Shown here in pieces: positions 18,116 to 27,488 of a stretch of DNA of 64,000 nucleotides (positions are counted from its first letter, which is position 1; each line of letters opens with the position of its first letter). The notes below the pieces were generated by a model, which did no database searches, had not been told where the DNA came from, and saw nothing but the letters and a program-made list of their open reading frames with translations. The DNA lies in NCBI RefSeq assembly GCF_001428255.1, contig NZ_LMRW01000028.1:62001-126000 (forward strand), in the 5' to 3' direction. The translations under genes and the position numbers were made by a program. Source of the DNA: Agromyces sp. Soil535. Lineage in GTDB: Bacteria; Actinomycetota; Actinomycetes; Actinomycetales; Microbacteriaceae.

Positions 18116-19273
18116 TCAGGCGAGCCGCACGCCCCCGCCCCACACGGCCTCGACCGCGAGGTCGGGCGTGAGCAGCACGGCGTCCGCCGCGTAGCCGGGG
18201 TCGAGCCTGCCGAGGTCGTGCGCGCGACCGATCGCCGCGGCGGGCGCGACGGTGAGTGCGCCGAGGGCCTCGTCGAGCGGGATGCCGGAGTCGACCACCG
18301 CCCGGCGCAGCGCGGCGTCCTGCGTGAGGGTCGACCCTGCGATCGAGCCGCCCTCGAGCAGCCGTGCGACACCGCCCTCGACGACCACCTCGAGGGCGCC
18401 GAGCCGGTAGGCGCCGTCGGCTGCGCCCGCCGCCGCCATGGCATCGGTCACGAGCGCGACACGACCGTGGGCGCCCGCGAAGGCGAGCCGCACCACGTCG
18501 GGATGCACGTGCACGCCGTCGTTGATGATCTCGAGCGTCACGTGGTCGGCATGCATCGCTGCGACGACCGGGCCCGGCGCACGGTGGTGGATGCCGCGCA
18601 TGCCGTTGAAGGCATGCGTGAGGATCGACGCCCCGGCGCCGAACGCCGCGAGCGCGGTCTCGAAGTCCGCGCCGGTGTGCCCGACCGCGACGGCCACGCC
18701 CGCGTCGACGAACCGTGCGATCGCCTCGGTCGCGCCGGGGCGCTCGGGTGCGAGCGTGATCTGCCGCAGCATCCCCTCGGACGCGTCGAGCAGTCGCTCG
18801 ACGGATGTCGCGTCGGCCGGCCGCAGCTCGAGCGGGTCGTGCGCGCCGCGGAACTCGTGGTCGAGGAACGGCCCCTCGAGGTGGGCGCCGAGCACCCGCG
18901 GGTCGGATGCCGCGACGCTCGCGATCACGCCGAGCTGCTCCGCCAGCCTCTCCACAGGTGCGGTCACGAGCGAGAGCACCGTGCGGGTGGTGCCGTGCGC
19001 GGTATGCACGGCGAGGACCCGCTCGATCGCCTCCGCGCCCTCCTCCGCGGACGCGCCGCCCGCACCGTGGCAGTGCAGGTCGATGAAGCCGGGCACGAGC
19101 GTGCGGCCCGCGGCATCCGTCACCGACGCCTCCGCCGGCAGCCCGTCGCGCCATGCGTCGCCAAGGCCCCGCAGGGTCACGCGGTCGCCGTCGAAGCGAA
19201 CCCACGCGTCGGTGACGGTGTCGTGCCCGCTCACGAGGCGGGCGGAGTGGATGACGGTGGTGGGGGTGCTCAC
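18116..19273 (-). CDS. nagA: N-acetylglucosamine-6-phosphate deacetylase
   Basis: The 385-residue protein has the amidohydrolase metal motif DLHCH near residue 66, HLEGPFL with the metal-binding Glu, HAFNGM, and VTDAMAAAG with the catalytic Asp. It removes acetate from GlcNAc-6-P, and in such clusters possibly GalNAc-6-P. It is the last gene of the six-gene minus-strand operon, with a GTG start exactly abutting the DeoR gene's stop. It also fills the step missing from the nagB operon at 1449-9319. Confidence 0.93.
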   Translation of the reverse strand: MSTPTTVIHSARLVSGHDTVTDAWVRFDGDRVTLRGLGDAWRDGLPAEASVTDAAGRTLVPGFIDLHCHGAGGASAEEGAEAIERVLAVHTAHGTTRTVLSLVTAPVERLAEQLGVIASVAASDPRVLGAHLEGPFLDHEFRGAHDPLELRPADATSVERLLDASEGMLRQITLAPERPGATEAIARFVDAGVAVAVGHTGADFETALAAFGAGASILTHAFNGMRGIHHRAPGPVVAAMHADHVTLEIINDGVHVHPDVVRLAFAGAHGRVALVTDAMAAAGAADGAYRLGALEVVVEGGVARLLEGGSIAGSTLTQDAALRRAVVDSGIPLDEALGALTVAPAAAIGRAHDLGRLDPGYAADAVLLTPDLAVEAVWGGGVRLA

Positions 19274-20059
19274 CTACGCAACGATAACGTCGTAGCCGCC
19301 GTCCGTGAGGCGCTGGCGCTGGTCGGGCGTCGCCCCACTGTCGGTGATGATGGTGGAGAACAGGCGGCGGTGGCCGATCGCCGCGAACGCGCGCTTGTCG
19401 ATCTTCGAGGCATCGGCCACAAGCACGGCGTGCGTCGCCCGCGAGGCCATCAGGGCGTTCACGGCCGCTTCGCGCTCGTCATGCGAGGTCGCGCCCACCT
19501 CGGGATCCACCCCGTTCACCCCGATGAAGGCGATGTCGAGCGTGATGCTGCCGAGCACCGTGTCGGCGTAGGCGCCCACGAGCTCGTAGGAGCGCGCGTG
19601 CACGACGCCGCCCGTGACCACGGTCTTGATCTGCGGGCGCATGGCGAGCTGCATCGCGATGTTGATCGCATTCGTCACGACCGTCAGGCTCGGCTCAGGC
19701 GACGGCTCCATGATGTCGGCTCGCGACATGAGCGCGTCGGCGATCGCGGTCGCGGTCGTGCCGCCGCACAGCCCGATCACGGCGCCGCGCGGCACGAGCG
19801 CGCTGGCCGCCTGCGCGATCGCGGCCTTGGCGGCGGGGTTCTGCTGGTTCTTGTACCGGATGGGCAGGTCGTACGCCACCGAGTGGGCGACCGCACCGCC
19901 CCGAGTCCGCGTGAGCAGCTGCTGATCCGCGAGCGCGTCGAGGTCGCGCCGAGCAGTGGCGGGGGACACGTCGAGGCGGTCGACGATCTGGTCGACCTCG
20001 ATCTGCCCGCCCTCGGCGAGCAGGTCGAGCACGGCGCTCAGGCGTTCGGCGCGGTTCAT
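19274..20059 (-). CDS. DeoR-family regulator of the amino-sugar operon
   Basis: The 261-residue protein has an N-terminal DeoR winged helix (SPATARRDLDALADQQLL at about residues 31-48) and a sugar-phosphate-sensing DeoRC domain with the GGTTATAIADAL and GGVVHARSYELVG motifs. Such proteins usually repress and are released by a sugar phosphate. Repeats near 24038-24066 and 23917-23929 are candidate targets. It lies between nagA and the aldolase and overlaps the latter by four bases. An AgaR-like role is inferred. Confidence 0.88.
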   Translation of the reverse strand: MNRAERLSAVLDLLAEGGQIEVDQIVDRLDVSPATARRDLDALADQQLLTRTRGGAVAHSVAYDLPIRYKNQQNPAAKAAIAQAASALVPRGAVIGLCGGTTATAIADALMSRADIMEPSPEPSLTVVTNAINIAMQLAMRPQIKTVVTGGVVHARSYELVGAYADTVLGSITLDIAFIGVNGVDPEVGATSHDEREAAVNALMASRATHAVLVADASKIDKRAFAAIGHRRLFSTIITDSGATPDQRQRLTDGGYDVIVA

Positions 20060-20907
20060 CCGGTCTCCTTGGTCGTCGAGGCGAACAGGGTGAGCAGGCG
20101 CGCGGCCTCCGATCGCACGGCGGTACGGCCCGCCGCGACGTACGTGCGCGAGTCTACGGCCGCCGGATGCAGGGCGAGATGCTGGCGCACGGCGCTCGTG
20201 AACGCCCCGTTCAGGTGGGTCGACACGTTGATCTTGGTCAGGCCCGAGCGGATGCCCCGCACGATCGCGTCGTCGGGCACGCCCGACGAGCCGTGCAGCA
20301 CGAGCGGCACGGGCACGGCGCGCGCGAGGCGGGCGACGAGCTCGAGGTCGATCGCCGCGACCCGCTCGGTCATCGCGTGCGACGAGCCCACCGCGACGGC
20401 GAGGGCGCCGACGCCCGTCTCCGCGACGAATCGCGCGGCCTCGTCGGGGTCGGTGCGCACGCCTGGCGCGTGGGCGCCGTCCTTGCCGCCGATCTCCCCG
20501 AGCTCGGCCTCGACGAGCACGCCCGCGGCATCCGCGCGCTCGACCACACGACGGGTCGTCGCCACGTTATCGGCGAAGTCGAGCTTCGCGCCGTCGTACA
20601 TGACCGAGCCGAAGCCGTGGTCGATGGCGCGGAACGCCAGCTCGGGGTCCTCGGCGTGGTCGAGGTGCACCGCGACGGGCGCGGTCGAAGCGGCCGCCAC
20701 CGCGAGCGTGGCGAGGGCGATGGGTTCGAACGCGCCGTGGTAGCGCACGCAGTTCTCGGACACCTGGAGGATCACGGGCAGCCCGGCGTCTTCGGCGGCG
20801 CCGGCGAGGGCCTCGGCCGTCTCGAGGTGCACGACGTTGAACGCGCCGACGCCGCGCCCGGCGGCGCGGGCGTCGTCGAGGATCGCTCGGGTGGGTGTGA
20901 GGGTCAT
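20056..20907 (-). CDS. Class II ketose-bisphosphate aldolase (tagatose- or fructose-bisphosphate type)
   Basis: The 283-residue protein shows the catalytic/zinc signature HLDHAED, the zinc Glu in VLVEAELGEIGG, and zinc histidines in GSSHAM and LHGSSG. It splits a ketose-1,6-bisphosphate to dihydroxyacetone phosphate and glyceraldehyde-3-P. With a PfkB kinase and a SIS protein beside it, tagatose-1,6-bisphosphate from GalNAc is the likely substrate. Fructose-bisphosphate remains possible. Confidence 0.85.
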   Translation of the reverse strand: MTLTPTRAILDDARAAGRGVGAFNVVHLETAEALAGAAEDAGLPVILQVSENCVRYHGAFEPIALATLAVAAASTAPVAVHLDHAEDPELAFRAIDHGFGSVMYDGAKLDFADNVATTRRVVERADAAGVLVEAELGEIGGKDGAHAPGVRTDPDEAARFVAETGVGALAVAVGSSHAMTERVAAIDLELVARLARAVPVPLVLHGSSGVPDDAIVRGIRSGLTKINVSTHLNGAFTSAVRQHLALHPAAVDSRTYVAAGRTAVRSEAARLLTLFASTTKETG

Positions 20908-21866
20908 CGGCGTTCCTCGTCGATCGTGGTGATGACCACCTCGTCCGCGAGCGCGGTGTGGTCGGGTGCGAGCTCACCCGCGAGCGGCATGAGCACGGCG
21001 CTCGCCGACCAGGCGGTGGCGCGGCGTGCGAGCTCCGCACGGGCATGCGCGGCGGCATCCGCGGGAGACCAGAGGTCGTGGCCGGTGGCGAGGGCGGACG
21101 CGATGGCGGCGACGGCCGCGTCGCCTGCGCCGGTGGCGTTGCCGTGCAGCGGGCGCGGCAGCCGGGCGCCCACGGGAGCGCCGCCGGCACCGACCACCAC
21201 GAGCCCGTCGGCGCCGAGCGAGACGACCACGAGGCGTGCGCCGAGCGTGACGAGCGCCCTGGCCCCGTCCACGGGATCGGCGAGCCCGGTGGCGGCCGCC
21301 AACTCCTCGCGATTCGGCTTCAGGGCGTGGGCGCCCGACCGGGCGGCCGCGAGGATGCCCGGGCCGCTCGTGTCGACCACCACCGGGACGCCGGCGCCCA
21401 CGAGCCGGTCGACCAGCCCGCCGAGCTCGTCGGGGCCGAACCCGGGCGGCAGGCTGCCGCAGAGCGCGACCGCGCGGGCGGCGCCGCCGAGCTGCACCGC
21501 CGTCTCGGCGAGGGCGGTCGCCTCGGCGGGTGCGAGCGGGGCGCCGAGCTCGTTGAGCACCGTGGCCTCGCCGCTCGCGTCGTCGACGATCGCGACGCTG
21601 CGGCGGGTGGCGGCCGCCGTCGCGACGAGGCGGTGCTGGACGCCGGATGCCTCGAGCTCGGCGCGGAACTCGTCGCCGGTGTCGCCGCCCGCGGTCGCGA
21701 GCGCGAGCACGTCGTGCCCCGTCGCGTGCAGCACGCGCGCGACGTTCAGCCCCTTGCCCCCCGCGCGGGTCGCGCCGATCGGCACACGGTGCGTCGCACC
21801 CGGCGTCAAGCTCTCGACGTGCCAGGTCAGGTCGAGCGCCGGGTTCGGGGTGACGGTGAGGATCAC
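20904..21866 (-). CDS. PfkB-family sugar-phosphate kinase (1-phosphofructokinase / tagatose-6-P kinase type)
   Basis: The 320-residue protein has the N-terminal substrate signature GGKGLNVAR and the C-terminal ATP and base motif GNATGAGDA. Members phosphorylate fructose-1-P or tagatose-6-P. The neighbouring aldolase and SIS protein favour tagatose-6-P. It starts at GTG 21866, overlapping the ROK kinase stop by four bases. The longer in-frame extension upstream is rejected because it lies in the ROK gene. Confidence 0.85.
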   Translation of the reverse strand: MILTVTPNPALDLTWHVESLTPGATHRVPIGATRAGGKGLNVARVLHATGHDVLALATAGGDTGDEFRAELEASGVQHRLVATAAATRRSVAIVDDASGEATVLNELGAPLAPAEATALAETAVQLGGAARAVALCGSLPPGFGPDELGGLVDRLVGAGVPVVVDTSGPGILAAARSGAHALKPNREELAAATGLADPVDGARALVTLGARLVVVSLGADGLVVVGAGGAPVGARLPRPLHGNATGAGDAAVAAIASALATGHDLWSPADAAAHARAELARRATAWSASAVLMPLAGELAPDHTALADEVVITTIDEERR

Positions 21867-22894
21867 GGCGCCGGCTCCGTCGCCGTCGCGCCTGCGGAGC
21901 GCGCGGCGGCCGCCGCGGCCGACGCGGGGGCCGCTCCCGCCGCAACCGGGGCCACGTCGCGCGCGGCGAGCGCCGTGCCGAGCAGGCCCGCGTCGTCGCC
22001 CAGGCGCGCCTGCAGGAGCGCGGGTCGGCGATGGAAGCTGAGGAGCGCGTCGAGTCGAGCGGCGAGCGGCTCGAAGAGGGCCGGACCCGCCTGTGCGAGT
22101 CCGCCGCCGATCACGACCGCCTCGGGCGCGACGGTGGCGACGAGTCGGGCGAGCGCCTCCGCGAGCGCGCGGACCGCGTCGTCCCAGACGCGTCGGGCGG
22201 CGGCGTCGCCCGCCTGCGCGGCGGCGAGCACCTCCCGGGCGCCGGGCACCGCGATGCCGGATGCCGCGGTGTAGCGTCGCGCGATCGCGCCCGCCGAGGC
22301 GATGGTCTCGAGGCATCCGCGCGCGCCGCACGCGCAGGGCTCGCCATCGGGATCGCTCAGCGCGTGACCGAGCTCGCCCGCGTACCCGCCGCCGGCGTAG
22401 GGATGCCCGCCGAGCACGAGCGCGCCGGCGATGCCCGTGCCGACCGCGAGCACGACGACGTCGCCGTAGCCGCGCGCGGCGCCGAGGCGGTGCTCGGCGT
22501 CGCCGGCAGCGCGCACGTCGTGCCCGAACGCGACGGGCAGGCCGAGGGCGCGTGCGGCGAGGTCGCGGATGGGAGCCTCCCGCCAGCCGAGGTTCGAGGC
22601 GAAGATGCCGACCCCTGCAGCCTCGTCGACGAGCCCGGGCACGCTCACGCCGACCGCGACCGGCCGCACGTCGGGATGCTCGGCGCGATGCTCGCGGGCG
22701 AGCGCGGCGAGAGCGTCGACGACGTCGCCCGCGGGGTCGTCGCCGCCCGTCGGGGTGGGCGTGCGGCGCAGCCCCAGCACGCGGCCGTCGCGGTCGACGA
22801 GCGCGGACTTCGTGTCGGTGCCGCCGACGTCGAACGCGAGCACCGCCGGGCCGGCGCCGAGCGGCGCCGGCCGGGCATCCGGGGTCGATGGCAC
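21863..22894 (-). CDS. ROK-family sugar kinase of the GalNAc-type operon
   Basis: The 343-residue protein has DVGGTDTKSA as ATP motif and the ROK zinc motif CACGARGC. Its last 30 residues are an Ala-rich tail without homology I recognise. Its GTG start at 22894 lies 5 bases past the SIS gene stop, with GAGGG just upstream inside that gene. It probably phosphorylates the imported amino sugar (GalNAc or GlcNAc). Confidence 0.83.
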   Translation of the reverse strand: MPSTPDARPAPLGAGPAVLAFDVGGTDTKSALVDRDGRVLGLRRTPTPTGGDDPAGDVVDALAALAREHRAEHPDVRPVAVGVSVPGLVDEAAGVGIFASNLGWREAPIRDLAARALGLPVAFGHDVRAAGDAEHRLGAARGYGDVVVLAVGTGIAGALVLGGHPYAGGGYAGELGHALSDPDGEPCACGARGCLETIASAGAIARRYTAASGIAVPGAREVLAAAQAGDAAARRVWDDAVRALAEALARLVATVAPEAVVIGGGLAQAGPALFEPLAARLDALLSFHRRPALLQARLGDDAGLLGTALAARDVAPVAAGAAPASAAAAAARSAGATATEPAP

Positions 22895-22899
22895 GGGAC

Positions 22900-23811
22900 T
22901 CAACCCTCGAGGATGACCGAGCGGCTCAGGTTGCGCGGCGAGTCGGGGTCGAGGCCCTTCGCCCGGGCCCGCTCGAGCGCGACGCGCTGGGCCCGCACGA
23001 GCTCGGCCATGGGGTCGAGCGTGCCGGCTTCGAACCGGGCGCCGGTCGCGGCGACCTCGCCCGCCAGGCCTGCCGGCGACTCGCCGAACTGCCAGGTCAC
23101 GCGCCCGGGCGCGGCGATCGAGATCGGGCCGTGCCGGTACTCCATCGCGGGGTAGGCCTCGGTCCACGACTGCGACGCCTCGCGCATCTTGAGTGCGGCC
23201 TCGTGGGCGAGGCCCACCGTCCAGCCGCGGCCGAGGAAGGTGAACTGCTCGGCGTCCACGAGCGCCGGGTCGAGCTCCTCGGCCACCGCGCGCTCGGCGT
23301 CGGCGATCGCTCCGTCGAGGTCCTCGCCGAGCGAGGCGCGGAAGAGCGCGAGCGCCGTCGTGGCGAATCGGGTCTGCACGACCGAGCGCTCGTCGGCGAA
23401 CGGCAGGGTCACGGCCTCGTCGACGAGGCCGACGAGGGGCGACTCGGCATCGCCGATGACGCCGACGGTGCGCACCCGACCGCGCAGGCGGTCCACGAGC
23501 TCGAGCACCTCGGTCGTCGTGCCCGAGCGGGTCAGCGCGACGACGGCGTCGTAGCCGCGGTCGAGGAGGGCCTCGGATGCCGCGTACGCGTCGGTCTCGC
23601 CGTGGCCTTCCGTCTCGCGGAGCCACGCGTACGACTGCGCGATGAACCACGAGGTGCCGCAGCCGACGACCGCGATGCGGGCCCCTCGCTCCGGCAGCAG
23701 CGCCTGCTCGGCGCGCAGTGTCACGGCCCGAGCCCAGGTCTCGGGCTGAGTGGCGAGTTCCGCCGCCATGTGCGCTGCGGGGGTGATTGCGGGGCTCTGC
23801 GGTTCGCTCAC
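22900..23811 (-). CDS. SIS-domain sugar-phosphate isomerase/deaminase (AgaS/GlmS-C type)
   Basis: The 303-residue protein has two SIS domains. The first carries VVGCGTSWFIAQ and LTRSGTTTEV, the second GRGWTVGLAHEAALKMREA and YRHGPIS. It lacks the glutamine amidotransferase half of GlmS. Next to the tagatose-type kinase and aldolase it fits AgaS, which turns galactosamine-6-P into tagatose-6-P plus ammonia. It is the first gene of the operon. I prefer GTG 23811, which has GGAG 8 bases upstream; an ATG 63 bases further up is possible. Confidence 0.8.
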   Translation of the reverse strand: MSEPQSPAITPAAHMAAELATQPETWARAVTLRAEQALLPERGARIAVVGCGTSWFIAQSYAWLRETEGHGETDAYAASEALLDRGYDAVVALTRSGTTTEVLELVDRLRGRVRTVGVIGDAESPLVGLVDEAVTLPFADERSVVQTRFATTALALFRASLGEDLDGAIADAERAVAEELDPALVDAEQFTFLGRGWTVGLAHEAALKMREASQSWTEAYPAMEYRHGPISIAAPGRVTWQFGESPAGLAGEVAATGARFEAGTLDPMAELVRAQRVALERARAKGLDPDSPRNLSRSVILEG

Positions 23812-24183
23812 GTTCGGTGCTCCAGGTGGGTGAGAGGTCCGCACGCGACGAGACACGGCGGCATGACGACTCAATGATTGCAGATGACCGTTCTTGGTGT
23901 CTATCGATCACCTGAACGATTGAAATCGGGAGATCGACGATCGTTCTCCGGTTTGTGAGGGATCTGAACAAAATCTGGTAACAATCGTGTGTTCAGCCTT
24001 GACGGGCGAGATGCATCCGTCATAGATTTCCCCGAGTCGATTGAACGGACTTGATCGATTGATCGGCGAAACAGTCAGGAACCATCATTTCGACCCGCTC
24101 GAGATGGATGACTTCCGACGTCCGCACCGTCGCGCGAGGCTCAGTTGCGTCAGGTGCCCCATCCACCAGAGTGAGGAAGCACA
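23812..24183. promoter_or_regulatory. 372-bp divergent control region between the SIS operon and the ABC operon
   Basis: CGATTGAACGG (24038-24048) and CGATTGATCGG (24056-24066) are direct repeats 18 bases apart. A third relative, CGATTGAAATCGG, lies at 23917-23929 on the other side. Such spaced repeats suit a DeoR-type regulator. TTGACG at 23999-24004 with CATAGAT at 24021-24027 is a candidate promoter for the rightward gene, placing the repeat pair just past the transcription start. TAACAATCGTG at 23979-23989 resembles one half of the ROK palindrome at 1422-1448. No gene is visible here. Confidence 0.6.
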
Positions 24184-25431
24184 ATGAAGAAGTCACTGCG
24201 TCTCAGCGCCGCGGTCGCGGTCGCCGCCGCGGCATCGCTGACACTCGCGTCCTGCGGCTTCGGCGGCGGTTCAGGCGAGGGCGACGCCGAAGGCGCCACC
24301 ACGCTGGACCTGCTCGTCCCGAGCTACTCCGACGCCACCCAGGGACTCTGGGAGGACGTCATCGCGGGCTTCGAGGAGGAGAACCCCGACATCACCGTGA
24401 ACCTCGAGGTGCAGTCGTGGGACAACCTCGAGAGCGTCATCGCCACGAAGGTCCAGGGCGGTGAGGCGCCCGACATCTACAACGGCGGTCCGTTCGCCGG
24501 CTTCGCGGCCGACGGGCTCCTCTACCCGGCTGAAGAGGTCGTGTCGGCCGAGACCTACAGCGACTTCCAGGAGTCGTTCCTCGCCAACGCCGAGGTCGAC
24601 GGCACGGCGTACGCGCTGCCGCTCATCGCGTCGGCGCGAGCGCTGTTCGTCAACAACGCCCTGCTCGAGCAGGCCGGCGTCGCGGCGGCGCCCACCACCT
24701 GGGACGAGCTGCTCGACGCGGCGACCAAGATCTCCGCGCTCGGCGGCGGCATCGCCGGCTACGGCATGCCGCTCGGCTCGGAGGAGGCGCAGGCCGAGGC
24801 GGCCGTGTGGCTCTGGGGCGGCGGCGGCACGTTCGGCGACGCGACCGAGATCACCGTCGACGACCCGGCGAACCTGCCCGGTGCCGACCAGATCAAGAAG
24901 ATGATCGACGCGGGCGCCACCCAGGCCGACCCGGGCTCCACCGACCGCTCGCCGCTCATGGAGATCTTCATCCAGGGCAAGATCGGCATGCAGGTCGGCC
25001 TCCCGCCGACCGTCGGCCAGATCGAGGAGAACAACCCCGAGCTCGACTACTCGATCGTGCCCATCCCCACGCAGGACGGCAACCCGTTCACCCTCGGCGT
25101 CATGGACCAGCTCATGGCCTTCCAGAACGACGGCGACAAGCAGGACGCGATCACGAAGTTCCTCGACTACTACTACACGTCCGACGTCTACGTGCCGTGG
25201 GTCGAGGCCGAGGGCTTCCTGCCGGTGACGAAGTCGGGCGCCGAGGCGCTCGGCGGCGAGGAGGCGCTCGCGCCGTTCCTCGAGGTGCTGCCCGACGCGC
25301 AGTTCTACCCGAGCACCAACCCGCAGTGGTCGGCGACGGATGCCGCGTTCAAGGCGCTCTTCGGCCAGATCCAGACGAAGCCCGCCCAGGACGTCCTGAC
25401 CGAGATCCAGGCGCAGGTCGACGCGAGCTGA
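24184..25431 (+). CDS. ABC sugar transporter, substrate-binding lipoprotein (second system)
   Basis: The 415-residue protein starts with a lipoprotein signal peptide with the lipobox LASC and continues as a family 1 solute-binding protein. GAGGAA precedes the ATG. It is divergent from the SIS/kinase/aldolase operon and should deliver its sugar, probably GalNAc or a GalNAc/GlcNAc oligosaccharide, to the two permeases that follow. It is only distantly like the binding protein at 2755. Confidence 0.9.
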   Translation: MKKSLRLSAAVAVAAAASLTLASCGFGGGSGEGDAEGATTLDLLVPSYSDATQGLWEDVIAGFEEENPDITVNLEVQSWDNLESVIATKVQGGEAPDIYNGGPFAGFAADGLLYPAEEVVSAETYSDFQESFLANAEVDGTAYALPLIASARALFVNNALLEQAGVAAAPTTWDELLDAATKISALGGGIAGYGMPLGSEEAQAEAAVWLWGGGGTFGDATEITVDDPANLPGADQIKKMIDAGATQADPGSTDRSPLMEIFIQGKIGMQVGLPPTVGQIEENNPELDYSIVPIPTQDGNPFTLGVMDQLMAFQNDGDKQDAITKFLDYYYTSDVYVPWVEAEGFLPVTKSGAEALGGEEALAPFLEVLPDAQFYPSTNPQWSATDAAFKALFGQIQTKPAQDVLTEIQAQVDAS

Positions 25432-25486
25432 CCCTCGCGACATCCGCAACGAACGCACCACCGGAGGGATCGGTGACCATCGCATC

Positions 25487-26461
25487 ATGAGCACCACGAC
25501 CGACACGTCACCGACCCGAGCGGGGGCGGCCAGCGGCCGCCCCCGCCCCGGCGGGGCCCCACCGGGCACGGGACGGAAGCCGGGCAGGCGCGATCTCGCG
25601 GCGTCCCTCCCGTGGATCGGACCGGCTCTCCTCCTCATCCTCGGCGTCGTGCTCTTCCCGGCGGGCGTCATGTTCTTCAACTCGACCCGCGACATCTCCA
25701 TGTCGGGCGTCGACCACGGCTCGGTCGGCCTCGACAACTACGTCGAGGTGTTCACGTTCCCCTACTTCTGGCCGATCTTCGTGCGCACGATCGTGTGGGT
25801 CGTGGTGGTCGTGGCCGCGACCGTCGTGATCTCGCTCGGGCTCGCGCAGATCCTCAACAAGGCGTTCCCCGGACGTCGGATCGTACGCCTCGCGGTGATC
25901 ATCCCGTGGGCGGCATCCGTCGTCATGACCACCATGGTCGTGTACTACGGCCTCGAACCGTACTTCGGCATCATCAACAAGTTCCTCGTCGACATCGGAC
26001 TGGTCGATACGCCCGAGGGCTACGGGTGGACGCGCAACCCCGACACGGCGTTCGCCTGGTCGATCGTCGTCGCGGTGTTCGTGTCGCTGCCGTTCACGAC
26101 GTACACGATCCTCGCCGGCCTTTCGACCATCCCGGGCGACGTGCTCGAGGCGGCCAAGATGGACGGCGCCGGCCCCGTGCGCACCTACACCGGCGTCGTG
26201 CTCCCGCAGCTCCGCGGCGCGCTGAGCGTGGCCGTGCTCATCAACATCATCAACGTGTTCAACTCGCTGCCGATCCTGAAGGTCATGACCGGATCGATAC
26301 CCGGCTACGACGCCGACACGATCATGACGCTGATCTTCAAGTACATCCAGAACCAGCACAAGGTCGACGTCGCGAGCGCGCTGTCGGTCGTCGCGTTCCT
26401 CATCGTCATCGTGATCGTCGCGGTGTACGTGAAGGTCGTCAAGCCCATGCAGGAGGTCTGA
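25487..26461 (+). CDS. ABC sugar transporter permease (MalF type, second system)
   Basis: The 324-residue protein has a long basic N-terminal tail, six predicted helices, and the EAA loop DVLEAAKMDGAGP. The ATG at 25487 has only a distant GGAGG (about 20 bases upstream), and a nearer GTG frame stops at once, so initiation may be weak or use another signal. It pairs with the next gene to form the channel. Confidence 0.88.
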   Translation: MSTTTDTSPTRAGAASGRPRPGGAPPGTGRKPGRRDLAASLPWIGPALLLILGVVLFPAGVMFFNSTRDISMSGVDHGSVGLDNYVEVFTFPYFWPIFVRTIVWVVVVVAATVVISLGLAQILNKAFPGRRIVRLAVIIPWAASVVMTTMVVYYGLEPYFGIINKFLVDIGLVDTPEGYGWTRNPDTAFAWSIVVAVFVSLPFTTYTILAGLSTIPGDVLEAAKMDGAGPVRTYTGVVLPQLRGALSVAVLINIINVFNSLPILKVMTGSIPGYDADTIMTLIFKYIQNQHKVDVASALSVVAFLIVIVIVAVYVKVVKPMQEV

Positions 26462-26464
26462 CCC

Positions 26465-27373
26465 GTGGCCGTCACCGCTCCGGCATTCGAGACGATCGCC
26501 CCGCCCGCGGCATCCGCTCGGAAGCGCCGCTACACCGAGGACCAGGTGCCCATCGGCCGTGTGCTGCTGCGCATGCTCGCCGGATTCATCGTGCTCGCCG
26601 TGTTCATCCTCCCGTACACGATCATGTTCTTCGGCTCGGTCAAGACGAAGTCGCAGATCCGTTCGGTCGACCCCACGTACCTCCCCACGGAGTGGCACTG
26701 GGAGAACTACATCACCATGTGGTCGACCCCCGAGACGCCGCTGCCGCAGAACCTCATCTCGACCATCGTCATCTCGGTGTTCGCGACCGTGCTCGTGCTC
26801 GGCGTCGCCATGCCCGCGGCGTACTACACGGCCCGGTTCCGGTTCCCCGGGCGCTACGTGTTCCTCTTCCTCGTGATCGTCACGCAGATGCTCCAGCCGG
26901 CCGTGCTCACCTCTGGCCTCTTCCGGCAGTTCGTGTCGCTCGGCTTGATCGACACCTGGGCGGCGATGATCTTCATCAACGCGGCGTTCAACCTGTCGTT
27001 CGCGGTGTGGATCATGCACTCGTTCTTCGCGGGCGTGCCGAAGGAGATCGACGAGGCCGCCCAGATCGACGGCGCCGGGCGCCTGACCGTGCTGTTCCGC
27101 ATCCAGCTGCCGCTCGTGTGGCCCGGCATCGTCACGGCGATCGTGTTCACGTTCGTGGCGTGCTGGAACGAGTTCGCGGCGTCGCTCGTGATCCTCTCGA
27201 CGGCGGGCAACCAGCCGCTCTCCGTAGCGCTCACGAAGTTCGTGGGCCAGTACGAGACCTCATGGCACTACGTGTTCGGCATCTCGATCGTGGCGATCAT
27301 CCCCGTGGTCGTGCTCTTCATGATCATCGAGAAGCGGCTCGTCGGCGGCCTCACGGCGGGCAGCGTCAAGTAG
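26465..27373 (+). CDS. ABC sugar transporter permease (MalG type, second system)
   Basis: The 302-residue protein starts at a GTG 3 bases after the previous stop, with AGGAGG at a good distance. It has six predicted helices and the EAA loop EIDEAAQIDGAGR. It is the second channel half. No ATPase gene is present, so a shared MsiK-type ATPase elsewhere is expected. A perfect hairpin follows. Confidence 0.9.
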   Translation: MAVTAPAFETIAPPAASARKRRYTEDQVPIGRVLLRMLAGFIVLAVFILPYTIMFFGSVKTKSQIRSVDPTYLPTEWHWENYITMWSTPETPLPQNLISTIVISVFATVLVLGVAMPAAYYTARFRFPGRYVFLFLVIVTQMLQPAVLTSGLFRQFVSLGLIDTWAAMIFINAAFNLSFAVWIMHSFFAGVPKEIDEAAQIDGAGRLTVLFRIQLPLVWPGIVTAIVFTFVACWNEFAASLVILSTAGNQPLSVALTKFVGQYETSWHYVFGISIVAIIPVVVLFMIIEKRLVGGLTAGSVK

Positions 27374-27383
27374 CGTCCAGGTG

Positions 27384-27403
27384 GCGGATGCCGCGGCATC
27401 CGC
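27384..27403 (+). terminator. Perfect 20-bp palindrome ending the ABC operon
   Basis: The sequence GCGGATGCCGCGGCATCCGC is fully self-complementary and is followed by TCTCTC. It stands 10 bases past the permease stop and would form a terminator hairpin. It is built from the GGATGCC/GGCATCC word frequent in this genome. Confidence 0.65.
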
Positions 27404-27488
27404 TCTCTCGCGCCGACGCGCGCATTTCGCCGCGAGCCACTGGCAGCTGCCGCCGTCGAGCGATAACATCTCGCCGAAGGGATCGGCC

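Noticed and set aside
23812..24183. Riboswitch in the leader of the second sugar importer
   Set aside because: I find spaced direct repeats suited to a protein regulator but no stable conserved fold or known aptamer motif.
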